This document shows positions 8,099 to 17,199 of a DNA stretch of 64,000 bases, piece after piece. The stretch spans positions 1 through 64,000 of the forward strand of contig CANPZN010000001.1 in the NCBI GenBank assembly GCA_947588785.1, in the 5' to 3' direction. The translations under genes and the position numbers were made by a program. Positions within the stretch are counted from its first letter, which is position 1; each line of letters begins with the position of its first letter. The DNA is from Candidatus Gastranaerophilales bacterium. Lineage in GTDB: Bacteria; Cyanobacteriota; Vampirovibrionia; Gastranaerophilales; Gastranaerophilaceae. A model generated the notes under the pieces. It had not been told where the DNA came from and ran no database searches. It saw only the letters and a program-made list of their open reading frames with translations.

Positions 8099-9187
8099 AT
8101 GTCTGTAAAAGTATCTGTAGTAATACCAGTGCATAATGTAGAAAAATATTTAAGAAAAACACTTGATAGTGTTGTAAATCAAACATTTAAAGAAATGGAA
8201 ATAATAATAGTAGATAATAATTCTACGGATAATACATTAAAGATAGTAAAAGAATATGCACAAAATGATAAAAGATTCAAGATATATAAAAATACTCAAA
8301 ACTTAAAACAAGGCATAGCAAGAAATTTTGGTGTTCAAATGGCAAGAGGTCAATATATATTTTTTATTGACGGTGATGATTATATGGAATTGTATGCCAT
8401 TGAAAAATTATATAACAGAATAGTAGAAATGGATGCCGATATTGTTTTATGTACTTGGAATCAATTTGATGATCAAACAGGGAAAATAGACAGAAATCAT
8501 GTTTATGCAAAACTAAAGCAAATACCTGAAGAATATGATAATAAAACATTTAATTGGCGTGATATTAAATATTCTGTATTTTGGCAAACTTCAGTTCCTT
8601 GGGATAAAATGTATAAAAGGGAATTTTTAATAGGAAAAGATGTAAAGTTTCCCGGAGATATTTTTTTTGAAGATAACGTATTTGTATATGATGCATTATT
8701 TAAAGCTGAAAAAATAGCAGTATTAAGGGAGGATTTAATATATTATCGTTGTAATAGAAAAAATGCTGTTACTAATTTAAGAAATCATATATTTTTTGAT
8801 TATTTAAAGATATTTAATTTAATCGGAGATAACCTGAAGAAAATAAATTTATTTGATGAAATGAAATATTATTATTGGGATTATAAGGTTATAACACTAT
8901 ATTGGTGGTTTATGAAAATAAGATTTCCTTATAAAAGAAAATTTTTTAATATGATGAAATATGATTTTAAGAATATACTTGAACTAAAAGAAGAAGATAA
9001 AGAATTTGTGAGAAACAGAACATTATTTTTAATTGACAGATTTACAAAATTACCTTTTTTTGTATATTATCCTTTGATTTTCTATTTTGATAAAATTTTT
9101 AGAATTGAAAGAGGAGTAAAAAATTATACTGTAGTGTATTTTTCAACTTTTGAAAAATGGTATGAAAATAAAAAATTGACAAAATAA
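8099..9187 (+). CDS. Family 2 glycosyltransferase
   Basis: A 362-residue GT-A fold glycosyltransferase. VSVVIPVHNVEKYLRKTLDSV, EIIIVDNNSTDNTLKIV and the DxD-type motif FFIDGDDYMEL (near residue 90) lie in the first third. The C-terminal half is rich in Trp, Tyr and Phe (YYYWDYKVITLYWWFMKI), perhaps membrane-associated, and could bind a lipid-linked acceptor. GAGGTGA lies just before ATG 8099. It is a single-gene unit: divergent from the lar operon and separated from lysS by a repeat element. Probably acts in capsule or LPS-type glycan assembly; substrates cannot be predicted. Confidence 0.87.
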   Translation: MSVKVSVVIPVHNVEKYLRKTLDSVVNQTFKEMEIIIVDNNSTDNTLKIVKEYAQNDKRFKIYKNTQNLKQGIARNFGVQMARGQYIFFIDGDDYMELYAIEKLYNRIVEMDADIVLCTWNQFDDQTGKIDRNHVYAKLKQIPEEYDNKTFNWRDIKYSVFWQTSVPWDKMYKREFLIGKDVKFPGDIFFEDNVFVYDALFKAEKIAVLREDLIYYRCNRKNAVTNLRNHIFFDYLKIFNLIGDNLKKINLFDEMKYYYWDYKVITLYWWFMKIRFPYKRKFFNMMKYDFKNILELKEEDKEFVRNRTLFLIDRFTKLPFFVYYPLIFYFDKIFRIERGVKNYTVVYFSTFEKWYENKKLTK

Positions 9188-9196
9188 CAAATATTA

Positions 9197-9248
9197 TCCG
9201 AGAAAAAATTTTGTGACACCGGATTAAATTGCTATACTGGATTAAATT
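9197..9248 (+). repeat. Dispersed intergenic repeat, minimal copy with doubled right end
   Basis: Left end TCCGAGAAAAAATTTTG (9197-) joins almost directly to the right end GTGACACCGGATTAAAT (ending 9228). A second partial right end, ACTGGATTAAAT, ends at 9247. It shows that the two ends can occur with no internal module. Confidence 0.7.
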
Positions 9249-9329
9249 AAATATTAATGATAAAATTTAAATAAAAAATCCGAAAAATATACGGTTATGT
9301 CAGCAAATTAGAATAACTTGGAGAGTAAT

Positions 9330-10820
9330 ATGCAAGATATCAAAGAATCAACATCATCAATAGAAACAATCAGAAACGGAAGAATAGAAAAAACAAAAGA
9401 ATTAAGAGAAAGAGGAATTAATCCTTATCCGTATAAATTTGAAAAAACGGCGTCTGCGAAAGAACTTCAGGAAAAATATAAAGAATTACCCGCAGGTGAA
9501 GAAACTTCGGATCGCTATAAAGTGGCAGGAAGAGTTATGGCAATCAGAAATACAGGCATGTTCATTGATTTAATGGATGATACGGGTAAAATACAGATAT
9601 TTTCTCATAAACAAAATCTTGAAGAAGAAAAAATGAAATTATTAAAGATTGTAGATATAGGTGATATTGTTGGTTTTACAGGAGATATAAGAAGGACTCC
9701 CCGTGGTGAACTTAGTTTAAAAACTGTAGACATAGAAATATTAACGAAATCATTAAAACCTCTTCCCGAAAAATTTCACGGGCTGACAGATGTAGAAACA
9801 AGATATCGTCAAAGATATGTAGATATGATAATGAACGAAGAAGTGAAAGAAACATTTAGAAAGAGGGGTTTAATAATTCAAAAGATCCGAGAATATCTTA
9901 CAAAGCAAGGATTTTTGGAGGTAGAAACACCGATGTTGCATTCACAGGCAGGAGGAGCAAATGCAAGACCGTTTGAGACACATCATAATGCTTTAGATAT
10001 ACCGATGTATATGAGAATAGCCCCTGAGCTTCATTTAAAAAGATTAATGGTAGGCGGTTTATCGGAAAAGATATTTGAAATAAACAGATGTTTTAGAAAT
10101 GAAGGAATAGATTCACTTCATAATCCGGAATTTACGACAATAGAACTGTATGAAGCATATGTAGATTATAATGATATGATGGAATTAACGGAAAATATGG
10201 TAGCATATGTTGCAAAAGAAGTATTAGGTACAACAAAAATAAAATACGGTGAAAATGAAATAGATTTAACCCCGCCATGGGACAGAAAAACAATGATAGG
10301 TTCAATACAAGAAGCAACGGAAGTAGATTTTTCACAATATAATACGACAAAAGAAGCAGAAGAAGCGGCAAAAAAACTGGGAGTTGAACTTGAAGAAAAT
10401 ATGAATTGGGGGAAAATAGTAGAGGCAGTGTTTGAAGAAAAAGTAGAACCATATATAATTCAACCTGTACATATAATGGACTACCCTCGAGAAATTTCAC
10501 CGTTAGCAAAAGTTCACAGAAATAATCCCCGTTTAACAGAACGTTTTGAATCGAAAGTAAATGGATGGGAGCTTGCGAATGCATTTTCAGAGCTGACAGA
10601 CCCGATTGATCAAAGAGAAAGATTTGAAGCTCAGGCACAGGCAAAAGCTCAAGGAGATGAGGAAGCATGCGATATAGATGAAGATTTTATAAATGCATTA
10701 GAATATGGCATGCCGCCAACAGGCGGGATGGGCATGGGAATTGATAGACTTGTTATGTTGCTGACAAATTCAGCTACAATTCGAGATGTAATTGCCTTTC
10801 CAACGATGAAAAATAGGTAA
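9330..10820 (+). CDS. lysS: Lysyl-tRNA synthetase (class II)
   Basis: LysS charges tRNA-Lys with lysine. The 496-residue protein has an N-terminal OB-fold anticodon-binding domain (KVAGRVMAIRNTGMFIDLMD near residue 55) and the class II catalytic core. Visible motifs are FLEVETPMLHSQAGGANARPF, motif 2 with RCFRNEGIDSLHNPEFT, and motif 3 with GMPPTGGMGMGIDRLVML. ATG 9330 is chosen over an in-frame TTG at 9318 because GGAGAG at 9320-9325 precedes it. Length is typical for the family. Flanked by a repeat element upstream and the hup promoter downstream. Confidence 0.97.
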   Translation: MQDIKESTSSIETIRNGRIEKTKELRERGINPYPYKFEKTASAKELQEKYKELPAGEETSDRYKVAGRVMAIRNTGMFIDLMDDTGKIQIFSHKQNLEEEKMKLLKIVDIGDIVGFTGDIRRTPRGELSLKTVDIEILTKSLKPLPEKFHGLTDVETRYRQRYVDMIMNEEVKETFRKRGLIIQKIREYLTKQGFLEVETPMLHSQAGGANARPFETHHNALDIPMYMRIAPELHLKRLMVGGLSEKIFEINRCFRNEGIDSLHNPEFTTIELYEAYVDYNDMMELTENMVAYVAKEVLGTTKIKYGENEIDLTPPWDRKTMIGSIQEATEVDFSQYNTTKEAEEAAKKLGVELEENMNWGKIVEAVFEEKVEPYIIQPVHIMDYPREISPLAKVHRNNPRLTERFESKVNGWELANAFSELTDPIDQRERFEAQAQAKAQGDEEACDIDEDFINALEYGMPPTGGMGMGIDRLVMLLTNSATIRDVIAFPTMKNR

Positions 10821-10858
10821 ATAAAGCTGAGATTAAATACAGGATTATAAAATAGGTA

Positions 10859-10886
10859 TTGACTACTTCTAAAAAATAGTTATAAT
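10859..10886 (+). promoter_or_regulatory. Sigma-70 promoter of hup
   Basis: TTGACT (10859-10864) and a perfect TATAAT (10881-10886) are separated by 16 bases and lie 34 bases before the HU start. The strongest promoter match noticed in the window, consistent with abundant HU. Confidence 0.8.
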
Positions 10887-10920
10887 AAGATTGTGATATT
10901 TAAGGAAAGGGGTTTTTACC

Positions 10921-11214
10921 ATGAATAAAGAAGAATTAGTACAAGAAGTATCAAAAAAATCAAAAGTTACTCAAAAAGATGCAGCAGAAATTTTAAATGC
11001 TTTAATGTCAACAATTGAAAAAACTGTTGCTAAAGGTAAAAAAGTTACTTTAGTAGGTTTTGGTACATTTGAAGCAAGAAAAAGAGCAGCCAGAACAGGA
11101 CGTAATCCTCAAACAGGTGCTAAAATAAAAATCGCTGCAAAAACAGCTCCCGTATTTACTGCAGGTAAGAAATTTAAAGAAATCGTTGACGGAAAAGTTG
11201 CAGTAAAGAAGTAG
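10921..11214 (+). CDS. hup: HU family DNA-binding protein
   Basis: HU is a small dimeric nucleoid protein that bends and compacts DNA. The 97 residues carry the family's signature beta-arm: VTLVGFGTFEARKRAARTGR followed by NPQTGAKIKIAAKTAPVFTAG. The C-terminal KFKEIVDGKVAVKK is typical, and the sequence is close to cyanobacterial HU. AAGGAAAGGGG provides a ribosome-binding site and a good promoter lies upstream. It is monocistronic, closed by a strong terminator at 11229-11268. Confidence 0.97.
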   Translation: MNKEELVQEVSKKSKVTQKDAAEILNALMSTIEKTVAKGKKVTLVGFGTFEARKRAARTGRNPQTGAKIKIAAKTAPVFTAGKKFKEIVDGKVAVKK

Positions 11215-11228
11215 TTTTTTTCTAAAAT

Positions 11229-11268
11229 AAAAAGAAGGATAAGATAAACTTCTTATCCTTCTTTTTTT
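11229..11268 (+). terminator. Rho-independent terminator of hup
   Basis: A 12-bp stem, AAGAAGGATAAG (11232-11243) with CTTATCCTTCTT (11252-11263), is followed by a run of T to 11268. The T-run ends only a few bases before the -10-like TATAAT at 11272 that precedes mutS2. Confidence 0.9.
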
Positions 11269-11284
11269 GTTTATAATAAGTATT

Positions 11285-13654
11285 ATGAGTAAGTCAATTT
11301 TTGAAATTTTAGAATTTGATAAAGTTCTTTCTTATTTAAGCAATTTTGCAATAAGTGATCTTGGAAAAGAAAGATGTCTGAATTGTAGTGTTTATAATGA
11401 TATAAATACTATTAATAATGAATTAAATTTAACTAGTCAGGCAAAAAATATAATAAATAAAGCAATAAAAATTCCGCTTGAACATATTTACGATATAGAA
11501 AAAAGTTTAAATGACGCTAAAAGAAAACTTCGTTTGAATGAAGAAGAAATTATTCATATTGCAATGACATTAAGAACATCAAGATTAATGAGGAATTTTT
11601 TAGATGACATTTATACGGATTATAAAGAATTAGGTCAGTTAAAAACAAAACTGTATACAAATAAGGAACTTGAAGATAAGATAATTAACACATTTACTCC
11701 GGCTCTAACAGTAAAAGAAGATGCAACAATCGAATTAAAAAGTTTATATCAAACTCTGAGAGATACAAATCAAAATATAAAAATATGTATTTCGTCTTTA
11801 TTACAAAATAATGATTTTACAGCGAATCTTCAAGATACAATTTATACGGAAAGAGATGGACGAACGGTATTTCAGGTAAAAGCCGAGTGTAAAAATAAAG
11901 TATCGGGAATAATTCATGATGTTTCAGCCAGTAATCAAACATATTTTATAGAACCTGAAATTCTTGTAGGACTAAATAATAAAATAAGAGAAATCGAAAT
12001 TAAAATTAATATAGAAACTGAAAAAATATTAAAACAGCTTTCAAATGAAATCGGACAATATAGTGAAGAAATACAACAAAACAATGTTTTACTGACGGAA
12101 TTAGATTTTATTTTTGCGAAGGCAAAATATTCAGCTTCATATGATGGTACTTCAGCAAAAATTAGTGAAAAAAGATTAATTAATCTAAAAATGATGAAAA
12201 ATCCAATACTGATAAAATCGAAAGAAGATATTGTAGAAAATGATTTTTATATTGATTTTGAAAAAAATTGTATGATAATAACTGGCTCAAATACCGGAGG
12301 AAAAACAGTAGTTTTAAAAACGGTAGGACTTTTAACAATAATGACAAAAGCAGGAATGCATATACCTTGTTATGAGGCTGAAATATATCCGTTTGAAAAG
12401 ATATTTGCAGATATTGGAGATGAACAAAGTATAATTCAAAATTTGTCAACTTTTTCTTCACATATGACAAATATAGTAAATATAATAAATCATGCAGATA
12501 GTGAAACACTAGTATTACTTGATGAAATAGCAGCCGGAACAGATCCGAAAGAAGGAGCTTCATTAGCACAAGCAATTTTAGAATATTTACAAAAAGAAAA
12601 ATCATTTGTAATAGTTACATCTCACTACGGAGAATTAAAATCGTTAGCATATTTAAGACAAGGGTTTATAAATGCGTCCGTAGAATTTGATATTAATACA
12701 TTAAAGCCGACATATAAATTATTAATAGGTATACCCGGAGCAAGTAATGCAATATCAATAGGAAAAAATCTCGGATTAAAGTCTGAAATTATTTCTGAAG
12801 CGAGAAATATATATTTTAATCAAAAAGATGAAACTGCAAAAGTATTAGAAGAACTTCAAAAGACACAACAAGAACTTTCAGATTCAAAACGAATAATTGA
12901 AGAAAAAGAAGAAAATGTAAAACGTTTGGAACAAAGTTTAAATGATAAATTAAATGAAATAAAAAAAGAAAAGAAGAAAAATATTCATATATATAAAAAG
13001 AAATATGAAACTTCTATTGATGAAGCTCGTGAAGAAATAAAAGATATATTAAAACAAATGAGAGAAGAAAAATCGGAAAAGATAGCAAGAAGAAGTTTTC
13101 ATCGTTTAGCGAATATAGAAACGTCAATGCGTTCATCGTTCAGAGAAGATGAAGATGAAATTGCAGAGAAATATACTCCTATAGATTGGGAAAAAGTAAA
13201 AATCGGTGATAAATTAATGATAAAGGAATTAAATCAAGAAGTAGTTTTGTTAGAATTACCGGATAAGAATAAAAATGTTCAAATACAAATGGGCTTAATG
13301 AAAACAAAAATAAAACAAAATAAACTTGCAGTGTTAAATAAAAATCTTATAAAAAGGGAATCAAAGGCAAAAGGAGTTTATAAAACGGATTTTTCAATAG
13401 AACGCAGAACGATATCACAAACACTTGATTTGAGAGGATATAGAGTTGAAGAAGCACTTGATGAAATTGAAGCGTATCTTGATAAAGCATCATTGGTCAA
13501 TTTAAGTCCGGTATATATAATACATGGTCACGGCACCGGAGCATTAAAACAGGTAATAAGAGAATATTTAATGCACTCCCCGTATGTTGCAAAATATAGG
13601 CCCGGAGAGAGTGCCGAAGGCGGTGACGGTGTAAGTGTTGTTGATCTCAATTGA
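11285..13654 (+). CDS. mutS2: Endonuclease MutS2 / ribosome-rescue ATPase
   Basis: MutS2 is a MutS-like ABC ATPase with a C-terminal Smr nuclease domain. It is known for suppressing recombination and, in Bacillus, for splitting collided ribosomes. The 789-residue length fits the family. Visible are Walker A GSNTGGKTVVLKT near residue 335, the signature-region STFSSHM, Walker B LVLLDEIAAGTDPKEGASLA, a long coiled coil near 515-620, and the Smr domain (LDLRGYRVEEAL, YIIHGHGTGALKQVI) at the end. ATG 11285 is preferred over TTG 11267, which lies inside the upstream terminator. There is no Shine-Dalgarno, but TATAAT ends 7 bases before the ATG, so the mRNA may be leaderless. Confidence 0.94.
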   Translation: MSKSIFEILEFDKVLSYLSNFAISDLGKERCLNCSVYNDINTINNELNLTSQAKNIINKAIKIPLEHIYDIEKSLNDAKRKLRLNEEEIIHIAMTLRTSRLMRNFLDDIYTDYKELGQLKTKLYTNKELEDKIINTFTPALTVKEDATIELKSLYQTLRDTNQNIKICISSLLQNNDFTANLQDTIYTERDGRTVFQVKAECKNKVSGIIHDVSASNQTYFIEPEILVGLNNKIREIEIKINIETEKILKQLSNEIGQYSEEIQQNNVLLTELDFIFAKAKYSASYDGTSAKISEKRLINLKMMKNPILIKSKEDIVENDFYIDFEKNCMIITGSNTGGKTVVLKTVGLLTIMTKAGMHIPCYEAEIYPFEKIFADIGDEQSIIQNLSTFSSHMTNIVNIINHADSETLVLLDEIAAGTDPKEGASLAQAILEYLQKEKSFVIVTSHYGELKSLAYLRQGFINASVEFDINTLKPTYKLLIGIPGASNAISIGKNLGLKSEIISEARNIYFNQKDETAKVLEELQKTQQELSDSKRIIEEKEENVKRLEQSLNDKLNEIKKEKKKNIHIYKKKYETSIDEAREEIKDILKQMREEKSEKIARRSFHRLANIETSMRSSFREDEDEIAEKYTPIDWEKVKIGDKLMIKELNQEVVLLELPDKNKNVQIQMGLMKTKIKQNKLAVLNKNLIKRESKAKGVYKTDFSIERRTISQTLDLRGYRVEEALDEIEAYLDKASLVNLSPVYIIHGHGTGALKQVIREYLMHSPYVAKYRPGESAEGGDGVSVVDLN

Positions 13655-13743
13655 TTTAAAAATTATTATAATATAGTATAGGAATAATATTTGTAATAAA
13701 ATAAAATTAATCATATAATCATCAGAAAAACAAGGGTAAAACA

Positions 13744-15075
13744 TTGGCAAATAAACCTGTAGTAGCAATAGTAGGACGTCCGAATGTAGGTAAATCTACA
13801 TTTGTTAATAGGCTGCTTGGTGCAAGACATTCAATAGTGGATGATCAGGCTGGAGTAACAAGAGATAGAATCTATTTTGATGTTGAATGGATGGAAAAAG
13901 AATTTACTCTGATTGATACCGGAGGTATTATTCCCGGTGATGATGATGAAATAATGGTAAATATTTTTACACAGGCGAAAGTAGCATGTGAAGAAGCTGA
14001 TAAAGTTATATTCCTTGTTGATGGTAAAGACGGAATTAATCCTATAGATTATGATATAGCAAATGTATTAAGAAAAAGCGGAAAAGAGATATTTTTGGCG
14101 GTGAACAAAATAGATTCACCCGAGAAATTTGCTAATATAACTGATTTTTATGCTTTGGCAATAGGAGAACCTATAGCAATATCAGCATTGCACGGTTCAG
14201 GCGGAGTAGGTGATTTACTGGAAGCAGTAACTAAAGATTTCGGTTATATAGAAAACGAGGAGAAAGCGGAACATATTCGTATTGCAATAGTCGGAAAACC
14301 AAATGTAGGTAAATCTTCAATAGTAAATGCACTTTTAAATAAAGAAAGAGTTATAGTTTCAAATATCGCAGGAACAACTCGTGATGCGATAGATTCCAAA
14401 GTTAAATATGAAGGAGAAGAATATATTCTTGTAGATACTGCAGGAATAAGAAAGAAATCAAAAGTAGATTGGGGAATAGAAAAATTTGCCGTAGATCGTT
14501 CAATAAGAGCTATCAGAAATTGTGATATAGCAGTTCTTGTAATCGATGCTAAAGAGGGTATATCAGATCAAGATAAAAAAATTGCCAATACAATAATAGA
14601 GGCAGGTAAAGGCATGATACTTGCAATTAATAAATGGGATTTGATTGAAGATAAAAATTCCAATACAATAAATAAATTTGAAAAAGAAATAGAGCTTGAA
14701 ATGCCTTTTTTAAATTTTGTACCTAAAATATTTATTAGTGCTAAAACTAAACAGAGGTTAGTAAATATATATAAACTTTCAAAAGAAGTGTATGAACAAG
14801 CAACAAAACGAGTAACTACAAGTTTATTGAATAAAATAGTACTTGATGCAATATCAATGAATCCACCTGTTAGTATAAGAGGGAAAAGATTAAAATTATT
14901 TTATTCAGTTCAGGTGAAAACACAACCTCCTACTTTTGTTTTGTTTATAAATAATGAAGATTTTTTGAAAGATAATTATGTAAAATATCTTGAAAATAAA
15001 TTGAGAGAATCATTTGGATTTAAAGGAACACCAATAAGAATTACAGCAAAAGAAAAAAAGGAAAATAAAAAATGA
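13744..15075 (+). CDS. der: Ribosome biogenesis GTPase Der (EngA)
   Basis: Der is the tandem-GTPase factor needed for 50S subunit assembly. The 443 residues contain two G domains. The first has GRPNVGKST and DTGG near residues 10-60 and NKID near 120. The second has GKPNVGKSS near 183, DTAG near 233 and NKWD near 298. A KH-like C-terminal domain follows. Translation begins at TTG 13744 after AAGGG; no nearby ATG gives the conserved MANKPVVAIVGRPNVGKST. It overlaps plsY by 4 bases (ATGA), starting an overlapping der-plsY-malic enzyme operon. Confidence 0.96.
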   Translation: MANKPVVAIVGRPNVGKSTFVNRLLGARHSIVDDQAGVTRDRIYFDVEWMEKEFTLIDTGGIIPGDDDEIMVNIFTQAKVACEEADKVIFLVDGKDGINPIDYDIANVLRKSGKEIFLAVNKIDSPEKFANITDFYALAIGEPIAISALHGSGGVGDLLEAVTKDFGYIENEEKAEHIRIAIVGKPNVGKSSIVNALLNKERVIVSNIAGTTRDAIDSKVKYEGEEYILVDTAGIRKKSKVDWGIEKFAVDRSIRAIRNCDIAVLVIDAKEGISDQDKKIANTIIEAGKGMILAINKWDLIEDKNSNTINKFEKEIELEMPFLNFVPKIFISAKTKQRLVNIYKLSKEVYEQATKRVTTSLLNKIVLDAISMNPPVSIRGKRLKLFYSVQVKTQPPTFVLFINNEDFLKDNYVKYLENKLRESFGFKGTPIRITAKEKKENKK

Positions 15076-15701
15076 TAGCAGAATCTGTATTGATAAATCA
15101 TATAATTACCGTAATTATAACAGCTGTAATAGCCTATTTAACAGGCTCAATTCCGACCGGATATTTAATTGTTAAAAAATTAAAAGGAATAGATATAAGA
15201 AAAACAGGTTCCGGATCTACCGGTGCAACCAATGTAAAAAGAGTTTTGGGTACAAAATGGTTTTTTATTGTAATGTTTTTAGACGCTTTAAAAGGAATGA
15301 TTGCAGTATTTATTGCATTGAGATTTTTCAATATATTTGATTGGATTGGTTTAACTCCGGTAGTTGCTGCAATATTCGCAATAATAGGGCATAGTAAATC
15401 CGTATTTTTAAAATTTAGCGGAGGAAAATCCGTAGCGACAGGTGTAGGTACTATTTTCGCATTATGTTGGCCTGTAGGGCTTATAATTGCTCTTGTATGG
15501 GCAATAATAACATATTTTTCAAAATATGTATCTCTGGGTTCTATAGTCGCTATTGCAATGGCACCTGTTTGGATGGTAGCTTTTGATCAAAACTATTACT
15601 ATATAGCTTTTTCCGCTTTAGGTGCATTATATGTTATTTACATGCATAAAGCAAATATCAAAAGACTTATTGACGGAAATGAAAATAAAGTAAGAAAATG
15701 A
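15072..15701 (+). CDS. plsY: Acyl-phosphate:glycerol-3-phosphate acyltransferase PlsY
   Basis: PlsY makes lysophosphatidic acid from acyl-phosphate and glycerol-3-phosphate at the inner membrane, the first acylation of phospholipid synthesis. The 209 residues have the expected hydrophobic helices and the three conserved loops: GSIPTGYLIVKKLKGIDIRK with GSGSTGATNVKRVLG, then GHSKSVFLKFSGGKSVATG, and a C-terminal YIMHKANIKRLIDGNENK. Start and stop overlap der and the malic-enzyme gene by 4 bases each, so translation is probably coupled. Pairing of der with plsY is common. Confidence 0.95.
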   Translation: MIAESVLINHIITVIITAVIAYLTGSIPTGYLIVKKLKGIDIRKTGSGSTGATNVKRVLGTKWFFIVMFLDALKGMIAVFIALRFFNIFDWIGLTPVVAAIFAIIGHSKSVFLKFSGGKSVATGVGTIFALCWPVGLIIALVWAIITYFSKYVSLGSIVAIAMAPVWMVAFDQNYYYIAFSALGALYVIYMHKANIKRLIDGNENKVRK

Positions 15702-17194
15702 TGGCTAAAGGTATAAAAATAATATCAAAAGTTAAGGTAGAGGATAAACAATCATTAGCGTTGGTTTATACTCCGGGTGTGGCTGCAGCTTGTCTTAAAA
15801 TTAAAGAAAATCCTCAATATTCTTATGATTATACTAACAGAGAAAATTCTCTTGCCGTTATTTCTTTTAATTATGAAAAATCATTAGAACGTGCTATCTT
15901 TTTAAAAAATACACTTGGAATAGATTCTTATCCTTTTGAATTGAATTCAAAAGAAAAAGAAAAGATTAAGTTTGTTGTGGAAAATATAGAACCTTCTTTT
16001 GGGGCAATAGATTTAAGTTTAATTCAAGATTATGTTCAAGATATTGAATTTAATGTTACGATTCCTGTTTTAAAAAATAATGAAAAAAACCTGAGAGAAT
16101 TCTTTTTATGTGTTTCTAAAAATGTAATGATGTTTGATTATAGTATGTTAGAAGGAAGTATAAACGAAAAATCATTGCAATTAAGGAAAATGGCAGGAGG
16201 TGTCATTGAAACTGAATTAACGGAAGAAGCTCACATAAAACCAATAGCAATAGTTTCAGACGGAAGTGCAGTTTTAGGTTTAGGTGACATAAAAGCATTA
16301 GCAGGGCTTCCGGTTATGGAGGGAAAAGCAGTCTTATTTCAGGAATTAGCTAATGTAAGTGCATTACCTTTATGTATAAAAACTCAAAATGCAAATGAAA
16401 TAGAAGAACTTGTATTATTGCTCCAAAATTCTTTTTCAGGCGTAAATTTAGAAGATATAAAAGCTCCGAAATGTTTTGAAGTTGAACAAGCTCTTATTGA
16501 AAAATCAAATATTCCCATATTTCATGATGATCAGCATGGAACGGCAATTGTTGTATTAGCAGCATTATTGAATTCACTTCATTTAGCTGAAAAAAATATT
16601 GAAGAAGTAAAAATAATTTTTTCCGGAGCAGGTGCTGCAGCTATTGCCGTTTGTAAATTGATTCTGTCTGCAGGTGCTAAAAATATAATTATGTTTGATA
16701 CTGATGGAGCTGTTTATAAAAACAGAAAAACTAATAATTTTGCTCACGATCAAATAGCAGAAGTTACTAATCAGTCTTGTTTTAAAGGAAGTTTTGTTGA
16801 TGGAATAAAATGTGCTGACGTATTTATAGGACTATCTGCACCAAATATTTTAAATGAAGCAATGATTAAATCAATGAATGAAAAGCCTATTATATTTGCT
16901 TTAGCTAATCCTATACCTGAAATAATGCCCGATCAGGCAAAAAAATACGGGGCTTTTATTAGTGCTTCCGGTCGAAGTGATTATCCTAATCAAATTAATA
17001 ATTCTCTTGTTTTCCCAGGACTTTTTAGTGGTGTTTTAAAGCATAAAATTAAAAAAATAACTACTGAAATAAAATTAAATTGTGCTTTTGCTCTGGCTTC
17101 TTTAGTAAAAGAAAACGAATTATCAACAGAATATATTATTCCTGATGCATTGGATATGAGTGCTGTCAAAGCTATTTCGGATAATGTGATTTAA
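15698..17194 (+). CDS. Malic enzyme with partially duplicated catalytic domain
   Basis: Malic enzyme oxidatively decarboxylates malate to pyruvate with NAD(P). Family motifs are YTPGVAAACLKIKENP near residue 25, SDGSAVLGLGDIKALAG near 183, HDDQHGTAIVVLAAL near 273, the nucleotide-binding FSGAGAAAIAVCKLI near 307 and FALANPIPEI near 405. At 498 residues it is about 100 longer than simple bacterial forms. The extra material lies between YDYTNRENSLAVIS and SDGSAVLGLG and looks like a decayed copy of the same domain: IDSYPFELNSKEKEKIKFVV with IEPSFGAIDLSLI mirrors VSALPLCIKTQNANEIEELV with FSGVNLEDI. It overlaps plsY by 4 bases; ATG 15701 is an equally possible start. Confidence 0.88.
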   Translation: MMAKGIKIISKVKVEDKQSLALVYTPGVAAACLKIKENPQYSYDYTNRENSLAVISFNYEKSLERAIFLKNTLGIDSYPFELNSKEKEKIKFVVENIEPSFGAIDLSLIQDYVQDIEFNVTIPVLKNNEKNLREFFLCVSKNVMMFDYSMLEGSINEKSLQLRKMAGGVIETELTEEAHIKPIAIVSDGSAVLGLGDIKALAGLPVMEGKAVLFQELANVSALPLCIKTQNANEIEELVLLLQNSFSGVNLEDIKAPKCFEVEQALIEKSNIPIFHDDQHGTAIVVLAALLNSLHLAEKNIEEVKIIFSGAGAAAIAVCKLILSAGAKNIIMFDTDGAVYKNRKTNNFAHDQIAEVTNQSCFKGSFVDGIKCADVFIGLSAPNILNEAMIKSMNEKPIIFALANPIPEIMPDQAKKYGAFISASGRSDYPNQINNSLVFPGLFSGVLKHKIKKITTEIKLNCAFALASLVKENELSTEYIIPDALDMSAVKAISDNVI

Positions 17195-17199
17195 CTTTT

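Noticed and set aside
10132-10668. 178-residue minus-strand frame inside lysS
   Set aside because: Antisense shadow of conserved LysS motifs; Leu/Phe-rich sequence typical of the complement of purine-rich coding strands.
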